DNA of 64,000 nt from CAYMAI01 sp964388445. GTDB taxonomy: Bacteria; 4484-113; JAGGVC01. Below the pieces are notes generated by a model, which made no database searches, had not been told where the DNA came from, and saw only the letters and a program-made list of their open reading frames with translations. A program made the position numbers and the translations under genes. Shown piece after piece: positions 1 through 8,819 of this stretch. The stretch covers positions 1 to 64,000 of the forward strand of contig CAYMAI010000002.1 of the NCBI GenBank assembly GCA_964388445.1, read 5' to 3'. How positions within the stretch are numbered: the stretch's first letter is position 1; the number at the start of each line of letters is the position of its first letter.

Positions 1-427
<427 letters not shown>

Positions 428-510
428 GTTTCCGTTCTCTTAAGGCATAACCTCAAGAATTGAATCCGAGTTCCTGCTTAAAGCAGGTGTGTGGACCGAT
501 TTATATCTCT

Positions 511-533
511 ACTATCCAGTTTTCAAGGTTCAA
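511..533 (-). promoter_or_regulatory. boxA-like antitermination motif in the rRNA leader
   Basis: On the minus strand this reads TTGAACC followed by TTGAAAACTGGATAGT. It resembles the TTGAAAACT-containing leader and spacer element of Firmicute rRNA operons, where Nus factors act. It lies between P2 and the mature 16S end. The assignment rests on similarity recalled from known operons. Confidence 0.45.
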
Positions 534-563
534 TGCCGCCGCCGTTTCCGGAAGCGGACGAGA

Positions 564-592
564 AACTTATCACGGGCCAAAGTGGATGTCAA
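564..592 (-). promoter_or_regulatory. rRNA promoter P2
   Basis: A perfect -35 box TTGACA (592 to 587) is followed after 17 bases by TAAGTT (569 to 564), with an extended A/T-rich, T-tract-containing stretch just upstream (about 600-620) that looks like an UP element. The predicted start is near 557, giving a leader of about 130 bases before 16S. Confidence 0.6.
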
Positions 593-668
593 GAGCTAAA
601 TGGCGATTTTCAAAAAAAATCTTTCCGATAATCACTCAAGCATCCGGGCCGGATAAATAAGCAAGAAA

Positions 669-697
669 AGTATACCCCGCGTGTTTCGCGATTTCAA
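669..697 (-). promoter_or_regulatory. rRNA promoter P1
   Basis: TTGAAA (697 to 692), 17 bases, then TATACT (674 to 669). It lies about 105 bases upstream of P2, giving a tandem arrangement like many rRNA operons. Confidence 0.5.
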
Positions 698-799
698 CAA
701 ATTAGACCGGAAAATTTTGCGATTCAATACGAAGCCGCGGACGCCGGTTTATCCGGCCAGTTCCGGTGCGGGTTTGCCGCCGCGGGGCCGCGCGGGGAT

Positions 800-3334
800 T
801 TATTTGGCGGCCTCTTGTTCGTTCTTCGCCAGCACCGGCAATAGATAAGGGCCTTTGTTTTCGAAAGCGAGCTCGTCTTCCGAGACGTGTACGCTGACAA
901 GCTCGCCCTTCGAAAGATCCTCGCCGATAATCATTTCCGAAACGGGATCTTCGACAAGGCGCACCACCGTGCGCTTGACGTTGCGTGCGCCGTATTGCGG
1001 CGAAAAGCCCTTGGCCACGATGTGGTCTATAACGCCGGCGTCCCATTCGAGATGGTAATTCAGCACCGCCAGATTCGTGCGAAGTTCGCCGAGGTAAATT
1101 TCGGTAATCGTTGCTATTTCGTTACGCGTAAGCATATTGAAATACACGGTTTCGTCGATGCGGTTAAGGAATTCCGGCTTGAAATTCTGTTTCAGCATTC
1201 TGTCCGCGTTTCGCTTGTACGATTCGAAAAGCGCTTCGATATCGGAATCGGAATGGTCGCCTTCGCGCCGCAGCCCGACTCTGTCGTCGTCGCTGATTAG
1301 CTTTCCGCCGATGTTCGTCGTGAAAATGATGACGCAGTTGTGGAAATAAACTTTCCTGCCCTGACTGTCCGTTATCACGCCTTCGTCGAGAATCTGCATC
1401 AGCGTGTGGAAGATGTCCGGATGCGCCTTTTCCATTTCGTCGAACAACACAACGCTGTATGGGCGAAGCCGCACGGCTTCAGTAAGCTGGCCGCCTTCAT
1501 CGTAACCCACGTAGCCGGGAGGGCTTCCGATAAGCCTCGACACGGCGAATTTCTCGGTGTATTCGCTCATGTCGATTTTTATGAGAGCGTCCGGATTCAA
1601 GAACAGGTTGCTCGAAATCACTTTGGCGAGTTCGGTTTTACCCACGCCGGTCGGCCCCACGAATATGAACGTGCCGATTGGACGGTGCGCTTCCTTGATT
1701 CCCGCATAGCTCCGCTTTAGAGCTTTGACGACCTTTTCGATGGCAGTTTCCTGCCCGATAATTCTGCTTCGAAGCCTTCCGTCGAGACCGACGAGAGCTT
1801 TTGCCTCGTCCTCGGTGAAACTCGTCATCGGAATGCCGGTCCACATTTCGACCACTCTCGCCACGTCCTGAGGAGTAACGAAAAGCTGTTCGTCCGATTC
1901 CTTGGATACAGGCGCGGGCTCCCCGGATTCTTCTTCCGTGTAATCGTCGAATTCCTCGGATTCGCCCATCCCGGCGGAGCGCTCGATGTTTTCGAGAAGC
2001 TTGTTATAGTCCTCCTGAGCCACCGTATGCGCAGATTCTTCATCGGGAAGCTCGAAATCGCCTTCTTCATCGAGTTCCATCGCGGGTTGAGCTTCGTCGA
2101 TTTTGCGCCGTTCGAGGTTCACCCAAGCGGCTGCTTCGTCGATAACGTCGATTGCCTTATCCGGCAATTTTCTGTCGTTGATGTACTTGGTGGAAAGAAA
2201 GACGGCGCGCTCGATGGCGTCTTGAGTTATCGAAACGTTATGAAATTGCTCGTACTCCGGCTTAAGCCCTTCCAGAATTTTGATGGTTTCGTCGGATGTC
2301 GGCTCTTCGACGAAAATCGGCTGAAATCTTCTCGAAAGCGCGGCGTCTTTTTCCACGTACTTTCGGTATTCCTTGAACGTAGTCGCGCCGACGCACCTCA
2401 GCTCTCCGCGTGCGAGCGACGGCTTGAGGATGTTCGAAGCGTCGAGGCTGCCTTCGGCGCTTCCCGCTCCGAGAATCGTGTGAAGTTCGTCCACGAAAAT
2501 GATTATTTTTCCTTCGCTCGCTTTGATTTCGGTAATGAGTTGCTTTAGCCTTTCCTCGAATTCGCCGCGGAATTTGGTGCCCGCCACCAGACCGGCAAGG
2601 TCGATTGCGAGAACGCGCCTGTTTTTGAGCGCCCACGGAACGTCGCCCTCGACTATGCGGTGCGCCAGTCCTTCGACTATGGCGGTTTTTCCAACGCCGG
2701 CTTCTCCGACGAGAATCGGGTTGTTTTTGGTTCGCTTACACAATATATGAATCAGCCTGTCGATTTCCTTTTCGCGCCCTATAACCGGATCCAGCTTTTT
2801 GTCTCCGGCAAGCCTTGTGAGGTCGCGTGAAAACCGGTCCATAATGGATTCGTCTTCTTTATCGCGTCCTTGGGGCTGCGCGCCTGCCTGCTCTTGGCTT
2901 CGCAAAAATTTCGCGAAGGCGTTTCTGAGCACGGTCTGGTCGAGGTTGAATTCCTTGAACAGGAAGTAAATCATCGTGTTCCGCTCGACGCTCATCGCAA
3001 TGAGCAAGTGAATCGTGCGGATTTCCTGATGCTGAAACCGGTTGATTTCGCGATACGCGTTGTCGAACAGGTTAATAGTGCGCCTGCCGAATGTCGGCTC
3101 GTGCTTGTAATTTCCCTGATGCTTATACAGGTGATTTTCAAGCACGTATGTCATTTTGGCGTGGTTTACCTTGAGCGAGCGGAGAACCTTCATCGCCGTC
3201 GAATTCTTCTGGCTCAATATGGCGAACAGGATGTGCTCGGGTTCAACGAAGGTATTGTTGAATCGAAGGCAATACTCGCGCGCCTTTCCGATCGCCGTTC
3301 TGGCCGTTGCCGAAAATTTGTCGAAAAACTGCAT
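800..3334 (-). CDS. clpC: ClpC-type AAA+ protein unfoldase, M-domain altered
   Basis: An 844-residue Hsp100 unfoldase that would feed substrates to the ClpP protease in the cytoplasm. An N-terminal double Clp_N repeat (about 1-145) is followed by AAA domain 1 (Walker A GEAGVGKT at 210-217, Walker B ending VDE at 281-283) and AAA domain 2 (Walker A GPTGVGKT at 560-567, Walker B LFDE near 630-633, pore loop GYVGYDEGG at 607-615). VGL at 686-688 sits where ClpC has its VGF ClpP-binding loop. The UVR/M-domain region (about 415-482) is instead rich in Asp and Glu and lacks a recognisable UVR motif. ClpB is excluded by the absence of a long coiled-coil insert. The ATG follows GGAG by 10 bases. An extended -10 box and two inverted repeats lie upstream. 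No ctsR or mcsAB is next to it. Sure of the family; the partner and adaptors are inferred. Confidence 0.93.
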   Translation of the reverse strand: MQFFDKFSATARTAIGKAREYCLRFNNTFVEPEHILFAILSQKNSTAMKVLRSLKVNHAKMTYVLENHLYKHQGNYKHEPTFGRRTINLFDNAYREINRFQHQEIRTIHLLIAMSVERNTMIYFLFKEFNLDQTVLRNAFAKFLRSQEQAGAQPQGRDKEDESIMDRFSRDLTRLAGDKKLDPVIGREKEIDRLIHILCKRTKNNPILVGEAGVGKTAIVEGLAHRIVEGDVPWALKNRRVLAIDLAGLVAGTKFRGEFEERLKQLITEIKASEGKIIIFVDELHTILGAGSAEGSLDASNILKPSLARGELRCVGATTFKEYRKYVEKDAALSRRFQPIFVEEPTSDETIKILEGLKPEYEQFHNVSITQDAIERAVFLSTKYINDRKLPDKAIDVIDEAAAWVNLERRKIDEAQPAMELDEEGDFELPDEESAHTVAQEDYNKLLENIERSAGMGESEEFDDYTEEESGEPAPVSKESDEQLFVTPQDVARVVEMWTGIPMTSFTEDEAKALVGLDGRLRSRIIGQETAIEKVVKALKRSYAGIKEAHRPIGTFIFVGPTGVGKTELAKVISSNLFLNPDALIKIDMSEYTEKFAVSRLIGSPPGYVGYDEGGQLTEAVRLRPYSVVLFDEMEKAHPDIFHTLMQILDEGVITDSQGRKVYFHNCVIIFTTNIGGKLISDDDRVGLRREGDHSDSDIEALFESYKRNADRMLKQNFKPEFLNRIDETVYFNMLTRNEIATITEIYLGELRTNLAVLNYHLEWDAGVIDHIVAKGFSPQYGARNVKRTVVRLVEDPVSEMIIGEDLSKGELVSVHVSEDELAFENKGPYLLPVLAKNEQEAAK

Positions 3335-3395
3335 ATTCTCAATGCTCCAATTTGGCCCTGCGGCACGCTTTCACTGGCAAAGCGCCGCCGCTTAC

Positions 3396-3416
3396 AGCAT
3401 TAGACCGCCTAATGCT
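3396..3416. promoter_or_regulatory. perfect inverted repeat in the clpC 5' UTR
   Basis: AGCATTAG and CTAATGCT form an 8-bp perfect dyad around five bases, between the predicted clpC start site and the start codon. It differs from CIRCE and from the CtsR direct repeat as I know them. It could be an operator or an RNA hairpin. Confidence 0.4.
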
Positions 3417-3421
3417 CGAAA

Positions 3422-3441
3422 TGTTCGGACGTGTCCGGACA
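3422..3441. promoter_or_regulatory. candidate operator overlapping the clpC start site
   Basis: TGTTCGGAC and GTCCGGACA form a 9-bp dyad with one mismatch, two bases apart. It starts six bases downstream of the -10 box, where a repressor would block initiation. Confidence 0.4.
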
Positions 3442-3446
3442 ACGTA

Positions 3447-3455
3447 ATTATACCA
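3447..3455 (-). promoter_or_regulatory. extended -10 promoter of clpC
   Basis: TGGTATAAT is a perfect -10 hexamer with the TGn extension. No convincing -35 box lies 16-18 bases upstream. The same TGGTATAATTAC string precedes the NlpC/P60 gene (11747-11755). Confidence 0.55.
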
Positions 3456-3512
3456 AATGGAAGCGGCTTTTACGCTTTATAACGGCTGTCACAAACGCTT
3501 CCGGCAAGCCTG

Positions 3513-4493
3513 TTAGCGAGCAGAAGTGACGGCGGCGGGGATTTGTACGCTGTGCGTGTCGATGTAACCGGCGAATTCGTCTTTCAGCCTGCCGTAAATT
3601 TCGAACGACCTAACTCCGCGGCCGATTATCCTGCCGTCGATTTCCCTGACCGGAATCAGTTCTGCGGCCGAACCGCTAAGAAAACACTCGTCGGCGTTGT
3701 ATAGCTCGAAAGGCGTCAGACTGCGCTCTTGAAAGGGAATTCCCAATCGGGAAGCGATTTCGATGATCGAATTGCGCGTAATGCCGATCAATATTCCGTC
3801 GCTGACCGGCGGGGTGAAAAGCGCTTCGTTCTTCACGATAAACACGTTTTCGGCCGTCGCTTCGGTCACTTTTCCCTCTCTCGACAGCATTATTCCTTCG
3901 TTAACTACTTGAAACTTTTCTTCCTCGTTCAGCTCGGCAAACTTCCTGCCAGCCATCCAGGTGTTGCAATTGTTAACTAGTATGGTGCCAAGAATGTTGT
4001 TAAGGTAGTTAAGCGATTTCACGAGGGGAGACGCGCCAGCCACCGGACGCTGCGGAACGGACAGCGTAATCGCTCTAAGCCCGTGCGTATAGAAAAACTC
4101 GTTATGCAGCTCGATGGACGCCGCAATGACATAGACCGTCGGCTTGCCCGTGCATTTCGCCGGGTTGATGCCCAAATCGCCGGGACCGCGAGTGACTACG
4201 ATTCTTACGTATGCGCCATCGTATAAGTTGTTCGCCGCCAGCGTGTCGAGCGTGGCGCGGGCCACTTCGGCCGGAGTCATTCCGATGTTCAGCTTGATGT
4301 AATTCGCCGATTCGAAAAGCCTTTCGACGTGCTCGTGTAGCTTGAAAACCTTATCGCCGTACGAGCGAAGTCCTTCAAACACGCCGTCGCCGTAAAGCAC
4401 GCCGTGGTCGAAAATGCTTATGGCAGCCTGGGCGGCCGGAACGATTTTTCCGTTAAAAAAAACCTTGAGATCGGGGTTTTTGTGAAGTTCCAT
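3513..4493 (-). CDS. ilvE: branched-chain amino acid aminotransferase
   Basis: A 326-residue class IV (fold type IV) PLP aminotransferase that interconverts Leu, Ile and Val with their 2-oxo acids using 2-oxoglutarate/glutamate. The N-terminal DHGVLYGDGVFEG motif, the PLP-binding Lys159 in LVKSLNYL, the EATAENVF motif and the late SGSAAELIPV segment are all in place. The length suits the family. A related D-amino-acid aminotransferase or aminodeoxychorismate lyase is possible, but the size and motifs favour BCAT. It has its own extended -10 (4529-4537) and a GAGGA ribosome site, so it may be transcribed apart from the reductase gene 73 bases upstream. Confidence 0.9.
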   Translation of the reverse strand: MELHKNPDLKVFFNGKIVPAAQAAISIFDHGVLYGDGVFEGLRSYGDKVFKLHEHVERLFESANYIKLNIGMTPAEVARATLDTLAANNLYDGAYVRIVVTRGPGDLGINPAKCTGKPTVYVIAASIELHNEFFYTHGLRAITLSVPQRPVAGASPLVKSLNYLNNILGTILVNNCNTWMAGRKFAELNEEEKFQVVNEGIMLSREGKVTEATAENVFIVKNEALFTPPVSDGILIGITRNSIIEIASRLGIPFQERSLTPFELYNADECFLSGSAAELIPVREIDGRIIGRGVRSFEIYGRLKDEFAGYIDTHSVQIPAAVTSAR

Positions 4494-4528
4494 CGGCGTC
4501 CGTCCTCAAAATTCGTTGGGCGAGACCG

Positions 4529-4537
4529 ATTATATCA
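4529..4537 (-). promoter_or_regulatory. extended -10 promoter of ilvE
   Basis: TGATATAAT (4537 to 4529) gives a TGn-extended perfect -10 box. The predicted start is near 4522, about 30 bases before the ATG. No clear -35 box. Confidence 0.45.
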
Positions 4538-4566
4538 TACCTTGCCGGGCGGGTCTTTGGGGCCAA

Positions 4567-6681
4567 TTAAACGATTTCTTCCCTGTCGCCTCGCTTCGCG
4601 GCTCTTGCCGCGCGTATCAGTTCGAGCCGCTCGTCCGAAACCGGATGGCCGAAACTTCTGAATCCGGCCAGCGAAAAGCCGTGCTTCGCTCCCAGCTCCG
4701 TGATTTCCTTTACCTTGTCTTTCTTTATGCTTCTTCCGAGAGTGAAGTGGCGATTGATGCCTTCCAGCGCCAGAATCATTGTTTCGGCAAGGCACGCGTA
4801 AACGGTATTGGGCGGAAGTCCGATGTCGATATTCATGGATATTTGGGACGGCGGGGATATTTCGCCGCTTTCGATTACCAGCACGTCGGGCCTCAGCGCG
4901 GCGGTTTCTTCCCGGATATCCGGCGGCCTCGCGACGTCGCATACGAGCGCGCCCGGCATCAGCTTTTCGACGCTTATTATCGGATCGACCGCGCTCGAAG
5001 TCGTGACAACGATGTCCGCGCGTCCGATATGGTCGTTCACATTTGTCGTCGTCGTCAGCTTTACGGCAGGCGACTCCTTTTTAATCGTTCCGCCGAGGCC
5101 GATTAGCCTTTCCGGACGCGGAGATACAAGGACGATTTCCGCAACTTTTTCGGCAAGCAACCTGGCAAGCACGCTGCCTATCGAACCCGTCGCGCCGACA
5201 ACAAGCGCGGTGGAGCCGGCAATGTCAATTCCGATTTTGGCGGATGCGACTTCGATTGTTTCCATCGTTGCGGCGACCGTAAACGAATTGCCCGTCGTAA
5301 TCGCAATCGGGCTCCTGCGAGCGACCGTTTCGCCGGCGTCTCCTATAACCGACGTAAATGCTCCGAGGCCCATTACGGTGGCGCCGTATTCCTGGCCGAT
5401 TTCCGCGAGTTCTATTAGCCGCTCGTAAACGTATTCTGGCGGCATACGCAGCATAATTTTGCTCGTCATAGGCAGCGCGAGCAGAAGCCCTTCGGCTTTT
5501 GCACCGGTTTTCGATTCGAGTCCGCGTATCCTCCCGACCGCCGACGGAGGTGTCCTTGCCGCAACTTGCTCCAGCACGAAGGGCGGCACAAAATTCTTGA
5601 ATCTCTTGAGCAGCGGATGCTGAAGAAGCTGCTTGAATACCAGCGGATGTATGACGAACGCATACTTCGCCGCGTCGAGCTGCGCGGAAAAGTCGGCCGG
5701 TATTTCGGCGGCCGCGAAGGGAATCGGGCCTGCCGTTTCGAGCGTTTCGGTGTCCGACGCCGGAATCTGCGACACGCTCGGCTTGAAGCTGATAATTTCG
5801 ATTCCTGGTTCGATTCTGATTATTTCGTCCAAATACCTGTCGCGCCTATGCCCGACTTTGCCCCTTGTAGCAAGCGTCAGCACCGCTTCCATCACGCTTG
5901 CGCCTATGCGCTGGCCGGAAATAACGGGAGTTAGCGATGCAATAGTGCCGACTCCCCTAGCCCTCAGCCACTCTACTTCGTCGTCCGAGTGCACGTCCGC
6001 GATTACGGTTTTGCCCTCAAGCTGCGCCGGCGCGTATCTTTTTAAATAGGTGATGCCGCCGACAATCACTTCGGCCCAATAAAACGCGTGCCTCCACCTC
6101 GGAAGCCGTCTGCCGTGCCGGCGGGCGCCGGGAAAATACCAATCGAGCGGCGCGCGCGTAACCACGCTCAAAATCGGCCTTGACATCGCCTTCACTTGTT
6201 CAAGCGAGAGAAGCGGAATGCCGAACCTCAAGTTGTACATCAAATCGCCATAGACGATTGTGGATTTAAGCGAACTGCTTACTTCGCTTACCCCCCATCT
6301 GTCCATCGCCGAAAGCACTAATATCCGCCGGTGCGCGATTTCTCCTTCGAGCTGTTCGGCAATTCTGCGCATCACCCATCGCTCGATCGTATCCTTCGCG
6401 CGGATTCCGTCGCATACCACGGTCGGGTCGCTTTCTTCCTCGGCCAAAAGCGAGCGGAGTTTCTTGTGCCTGTGATATTTGTCGCCGACCGTGTACGTGA
6501 GCGAAAAGCCGCTTATCGCGACGGCATCGTATTTTCCCTTCGCCGACGCAATTATGCGACGCGTCAGCTCGATGTCCCTTCCTCCGTAACGGACTTCGAC
6601 GCGAACGTCCACTCCGCCGTATTCGAAAGAATACTCCGGCTGCCGGGATTCGCTTGAAAAATCAACTTCCAGTATGCGCAA
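4567..6681 (-). CDS. acyl-ACP-reductase-like dehydrogenase with an extra N-terminal domain
   Basis: A 704-residue two-part protein. Residues about 340-690 resemble cyanobacterial long-chain acyl-ACP reductase: GLGAFTSVI, the ITTGNSFTVA segment, a Rossmann NAD(P) motif VVGATGSIG (493-501), and YACLAETMILALEG, whose Cys630 matches the catalytic thioester Cys of that enzyme, followed by the RHFTLGR segment. The first 280 residues resemble bacterial proteins often labelled quinate 5-dehydrogenase, whose function I do not regard as established. The joined form is about twice the size of acyl-ACP reductase. No aldehyde deformylating oxygenase is nearby. The start is TTG, because in-frame stops lie immediately upstream. 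Likely chemistry is reduction of an acyl thioester, but substrate and product are unknown. Confidence 0.6.
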   Translation of the reverse strand: MRILEVDFSSESRQPEYSFEYGGVDVRVEVRYGGRDIELTRRIIASAKGKYDAVAISGFSLTYTVGDKYHRHKKLRSLLAEEESDPTVVCDGIRAKDTIERWVMRRIAEQLEGEIAHRRILVLSAMDRWGVSEVSSSLKSTIVYGDLMYNLRFGIPLLSLEQVKAMSRPILSVVTRAPLDWYFPGARRHGRRLPRWRHAFYWAEVIVGGITYLKRYAPAQLEGKTVIADVHSDDEVEWLRARGVGTIASLTPVISGQRIGASVMEAVLTLATRGKVGHRRDRYLDEIIRIEPGIEIISFKPSVSQIPASDTETLETAGPIPFAAAEIPADFSAQLDAAKYAFVIHPLVFKQLLQHPLLKRFKNFVPPFVLEQVAARTPPSAVGRIRGLESKTGAKAEGLLLALPMTSKIMLRMPPEYVYERLIELAEIGQEYGATVMGLGAFTSVIGDAGETVARRSPIAITTGNSFTVAATMETIEVASAKIGIDIAGSTALVVGATGSIGSVLARLLAEKVAEIVLVSPRPERLIGLGGTIKKESPAVKLTTTTNVNDHIGRADIVVTTSSAVDPIISVEKLMPGALVCDVARPPDIREETAALRPDVLVIESGEISPPSQISMNIDIGLPPNTVYACLAETMILALEGINRHFTLGRSIKKDKVKEITELGAKHGFSLAGFRSFGHPVSDERLELIRAARAAKRGDREEIV

Positions 6682-6712
6682 TCATCACCGCTTGAAACGG
6701 CCATCGGCCTGA

Positions 6713-7432
6713 CTAAAAATGAAGCACTTCGCCGATTTGAGGTACGGCGAGCTTTACTCCGAGTTCGGCGAGTCCCGACTCGAGTTCTCCGGGTACGGCC
6801 GAAATTGGCGGAAACGTGTCGTAATGCATCGGCATCACTACTTCGGGAGATAACATTTCTGCCGCGATCAGGGCTGCCTTCAGGTTCATCGTGTAATGTC
6901 CGCCCACCGGCAATATCGCGATTTCCGGCTTATAGATTCGCCTGATGAACTCCATTTCCGAAAACAGCCAGGTATCGCCTGCATGATAAATCCGCCGGCC
7001 GTTTTCGAATGTCAACACATAGCCGCAAGCGAGTCCGGCAGGTATCATCTTTTCGCCTGCAAAAAACGTGGATGAATGAACGGCCGGAAGCATCGCAAAA
7101 GAGATGTTTTTAAATGTCGCTTCCCCGCCGATGTTCATGCCTATGACGTCGCCCGGCGCAACCCCGGCGCTTTGCAAACAGACCATAAGCTCGAACATTC
7201 CGATTATCTTCGGACGCAGTTTCTGATAAATATCGAGCGTGTCGCCCACGTGGTCGCCGTGCCCGTGCGTAAGCGCAATAACGTCCACTTCCTTGACCGC
7301 CCGCAGTTCTTCCGAAACGAGCGGATTGCCGGATAGAAACGGATCGACCAGAATAACCGCTCCCTGCGGCGAACGGAATTCGAAGCTCGAATGTCCGAGC
7401 CACTTAATCGAAATGCCGCTTTTTTCCGCCAT
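6713..7432 (-). CDS. UPF0173-type metallo-beta-lactamase-fold hydrolase
   Basis: A 239-residue soluble protein with the metal-binding THGHGDHVGD motif (HxHxDH) near residue 55, a later AVHSS segment, YHAGDTWLFSEM and the closing MHYDTFPPI, all typical of the small UPF0173/YtkL hydrolases. Substrate unknown. It lies 20 bases downstream of glmM and 31 bases upstream of the reductase fusion, so it is probably co-transcribed from the cda-glm promoter region. Start ATG. Confidence 0.85.
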   Translation of the reverse strand: MAEKSGISIKWLGHSSFEFRSPQGAVILVDPFLSGNPLVSEELRAVKEVDVIALTHGHGDHVGDTLDIYQKLRPKIIGMFELMVCLQSAGVAPGDVIGMNIGGEATFKNISFAMLPAVHSSTFFAGEKMIPAGLACGYVLTFENGRRIYHAGDTWLFSEMEFIRRIYKPEIAILPVGGHYTMNLKAALIAAEMLSPEVVMPMHYDTFPPISAVPGELESGLAELGVKLAVPQIGEVLHF

Positions 7433-7451
7433 ATACTTTCACCTCGCAGAT

Positions 7452-8819
7452 TCAAGCGCCGTTGACGCGCATATTCCATTCCTTGATTGCCGTGCAAGCC
7501 ATTTCCACGGCGCTTTTCGCCATTTCTTTGCTTTTCGATTCCGCCATCACCCTGATCAGCGGCTCGGTGCCGGACGGCCTGACGAGCAGCCTGCCGTTTG
7601 AATTCAGCCATCCGCCGATTTCGACGAGCGATTTTGCAACCAGCTTATCCCTATCCCATCCCGCTTTGCTCGTTACCTTAACATTGGTAAGAAACTGCGG
7701 ATATTTCTTAACGCCTTTAGTAAGCTCTTCGATGGTCTTTCCCGACGAGCAAACCACGCCGGTAACTGCGGCGGCGGTTAATATTCCGTCGCCTGCGTGC
7801 GCCCGGTCTAGCATTACAATGTGTCCGCTTTGCTCGCCGCCCAGAATTGCGCCGTTATCGAGCAGGCCTTGAAGCACATACTTGTCGCCGACCGGCATCC
7901 TTACGAGCTTTATGCCGAGAGAACAGAGGAATTCCTCAAGTCCGAAATTGCTCATCACAGTCGCGACTACAGCGCCGGAATTCCGGTATTCAGGCACGTT
8001 TGCGGCGAGCAGACCCAAAATTTTATCGCCGTCGATTTCCTTGCCGCCGGAGTCAACAATCAGCGCGCGATCGCCGTCGCCGTCGAAAGCCACCCCGAAA
8101 TCAGCGCCTGATTTCTTTACCGCGCGTTTCAGGCTGGCAAGGTCCGTCGCTCCGCATTTGTCGTTGATTTTAGAGCCGTCGAATTCGGCGTTTATAAAGA
8201 TAAAATCGCCCGGAAATCCGCCAAAAACTTCGCGGCACAGCTCCGACGCCGCGCCGTGAGCGCAATCGAAAACGATTTTCGGCGTCTTGTTTTTCGCTGC
8301 GTATTTCGCGGTCAGACCGGCGCTTTTCAGCGTATCGCGCAGAAACTTTACATATTCGGCGACTGACGCCGCATCGAAGTTCGATTTGCCGAAATGCGGC
8401 GCGGGAGTGCCGGAATAATCGAGTTTCCCGGCGATTCCTTTTTCGATGGGTCTTTCAAGGTTTTCCGCAAGCTTGTAACCGTCCGGCCCGAACACTTTGA
8501 TGCCATTGTCTTGAATCGGATTGTGGCTCGCGGTTATCATGAATCCGCCGGCGAAGCCGTCGCTACGAATTACGAAAGGCACTGCCGGAGTGGTAACGAC
8601 GCCAAGCCTTATGGCGTTCGAGCCGGCGAGAGTAACGCCGCTGCAAAGCGCGGCTTCGAGCATATCCGATGAAAGCCGCGGGTCTTTGCCCACCACGAAT
8701 TTTGCGCGCTGCTTTCCCCCCGATAAGAGGCGCGCGGCATGAAAACCCAATTTCATCGCGACTTCCGGCGTAAGTTCCACGCCGGCGACGCCGCGTATTC
8801 CGTCCGTTCCGAATTTCAT
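7452..8819 (-). CDS. glmM: phosphoglucosamine mutase
   Basis: A 455-residue alpha-D-phosphohexomutase that converts glucosamine-6-phosphate to glucosamine-1-phosphate for peptidoglycan precursors. It begins MKFGTDGIRG, carries the phosphoserine loop TASHNP with Ser98, the metal loop DGDGDRAL and the phosphate-binding RPSGTEPLIRVM near the end. The ATG at 8819 overlaps the cdaR stop as TGATG, so translation is probably coupled. Its place after cdaA-cdaR is the well-known c-di-AMP/cell-wall module, in which GlmM can bind and restrain CdaA. Confidence 0.95.
   Translation of the reverse strand: MKFGTDGIRGVAGVELTPEVAMKLGFHAARLLSGGKQRAKFVVGKDPRLSSDMLEAALCSGVTLAGSNAIRLGVVTTPAVPFVIRSDGFAGGFMITASHNPIQDNGIKVFGPDGYKLAENLERPIEKGIAGKLDYSGTPAPHFGKSNFDAASVAEYVKFLRDTLKSAGLTAKYAAKNKTPKIVFDCAHGAASELCREVFGGFPGDFIFINAEFDGSKINDKCGATDLASLKRAVKKSGADFGVAFDGDGDRALIVDSGGKEIDGDKILGLLAANVPEYRNSGAVVATVMSNFGLEEFLCSLGIKLVRMPVGDKYVLQGLLDNGAILGGEQSGHIVMLDRAHAGDGILTAAAVTGVVCSSGKTIEELTKGVKKYPQFLTNVKVTSKAGWDRDKLVAKSLVEIGGWLNSNGRLLVRPSGTEPLIRVMAESKSKEMAKSAVEMACTAIKEWNMRVNGA

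Larger units (their letters stand above)
428..799 (-). other. rRNA leader and promoter region without genes
   Basis: This 372-base stretch between clpC and 16S holds no credible gene. Reading leftward it contains candidate promoter P1 (669-697), candidate promoter P2 (564-592) behind an A/T-rich tract, a boxA-like leader motif (511-533), and a small hairpin at 473-487 (CCTGCTT/AAGCAGG around one base). A GCCGG/CCGGC hairpin about 45 bases past the clpC stop has no T-run, so I do not call it a terminator. Confidence 0.7.

Noticed and set aside
4567..6681. A plain shikimate or quinate dehydrogenase
   Set aside because: The Rossmann half has the acyl-ACP-reductase Cys and flanking motifs rather than shikimate dehydrogenase residues, and the total length is far too great.
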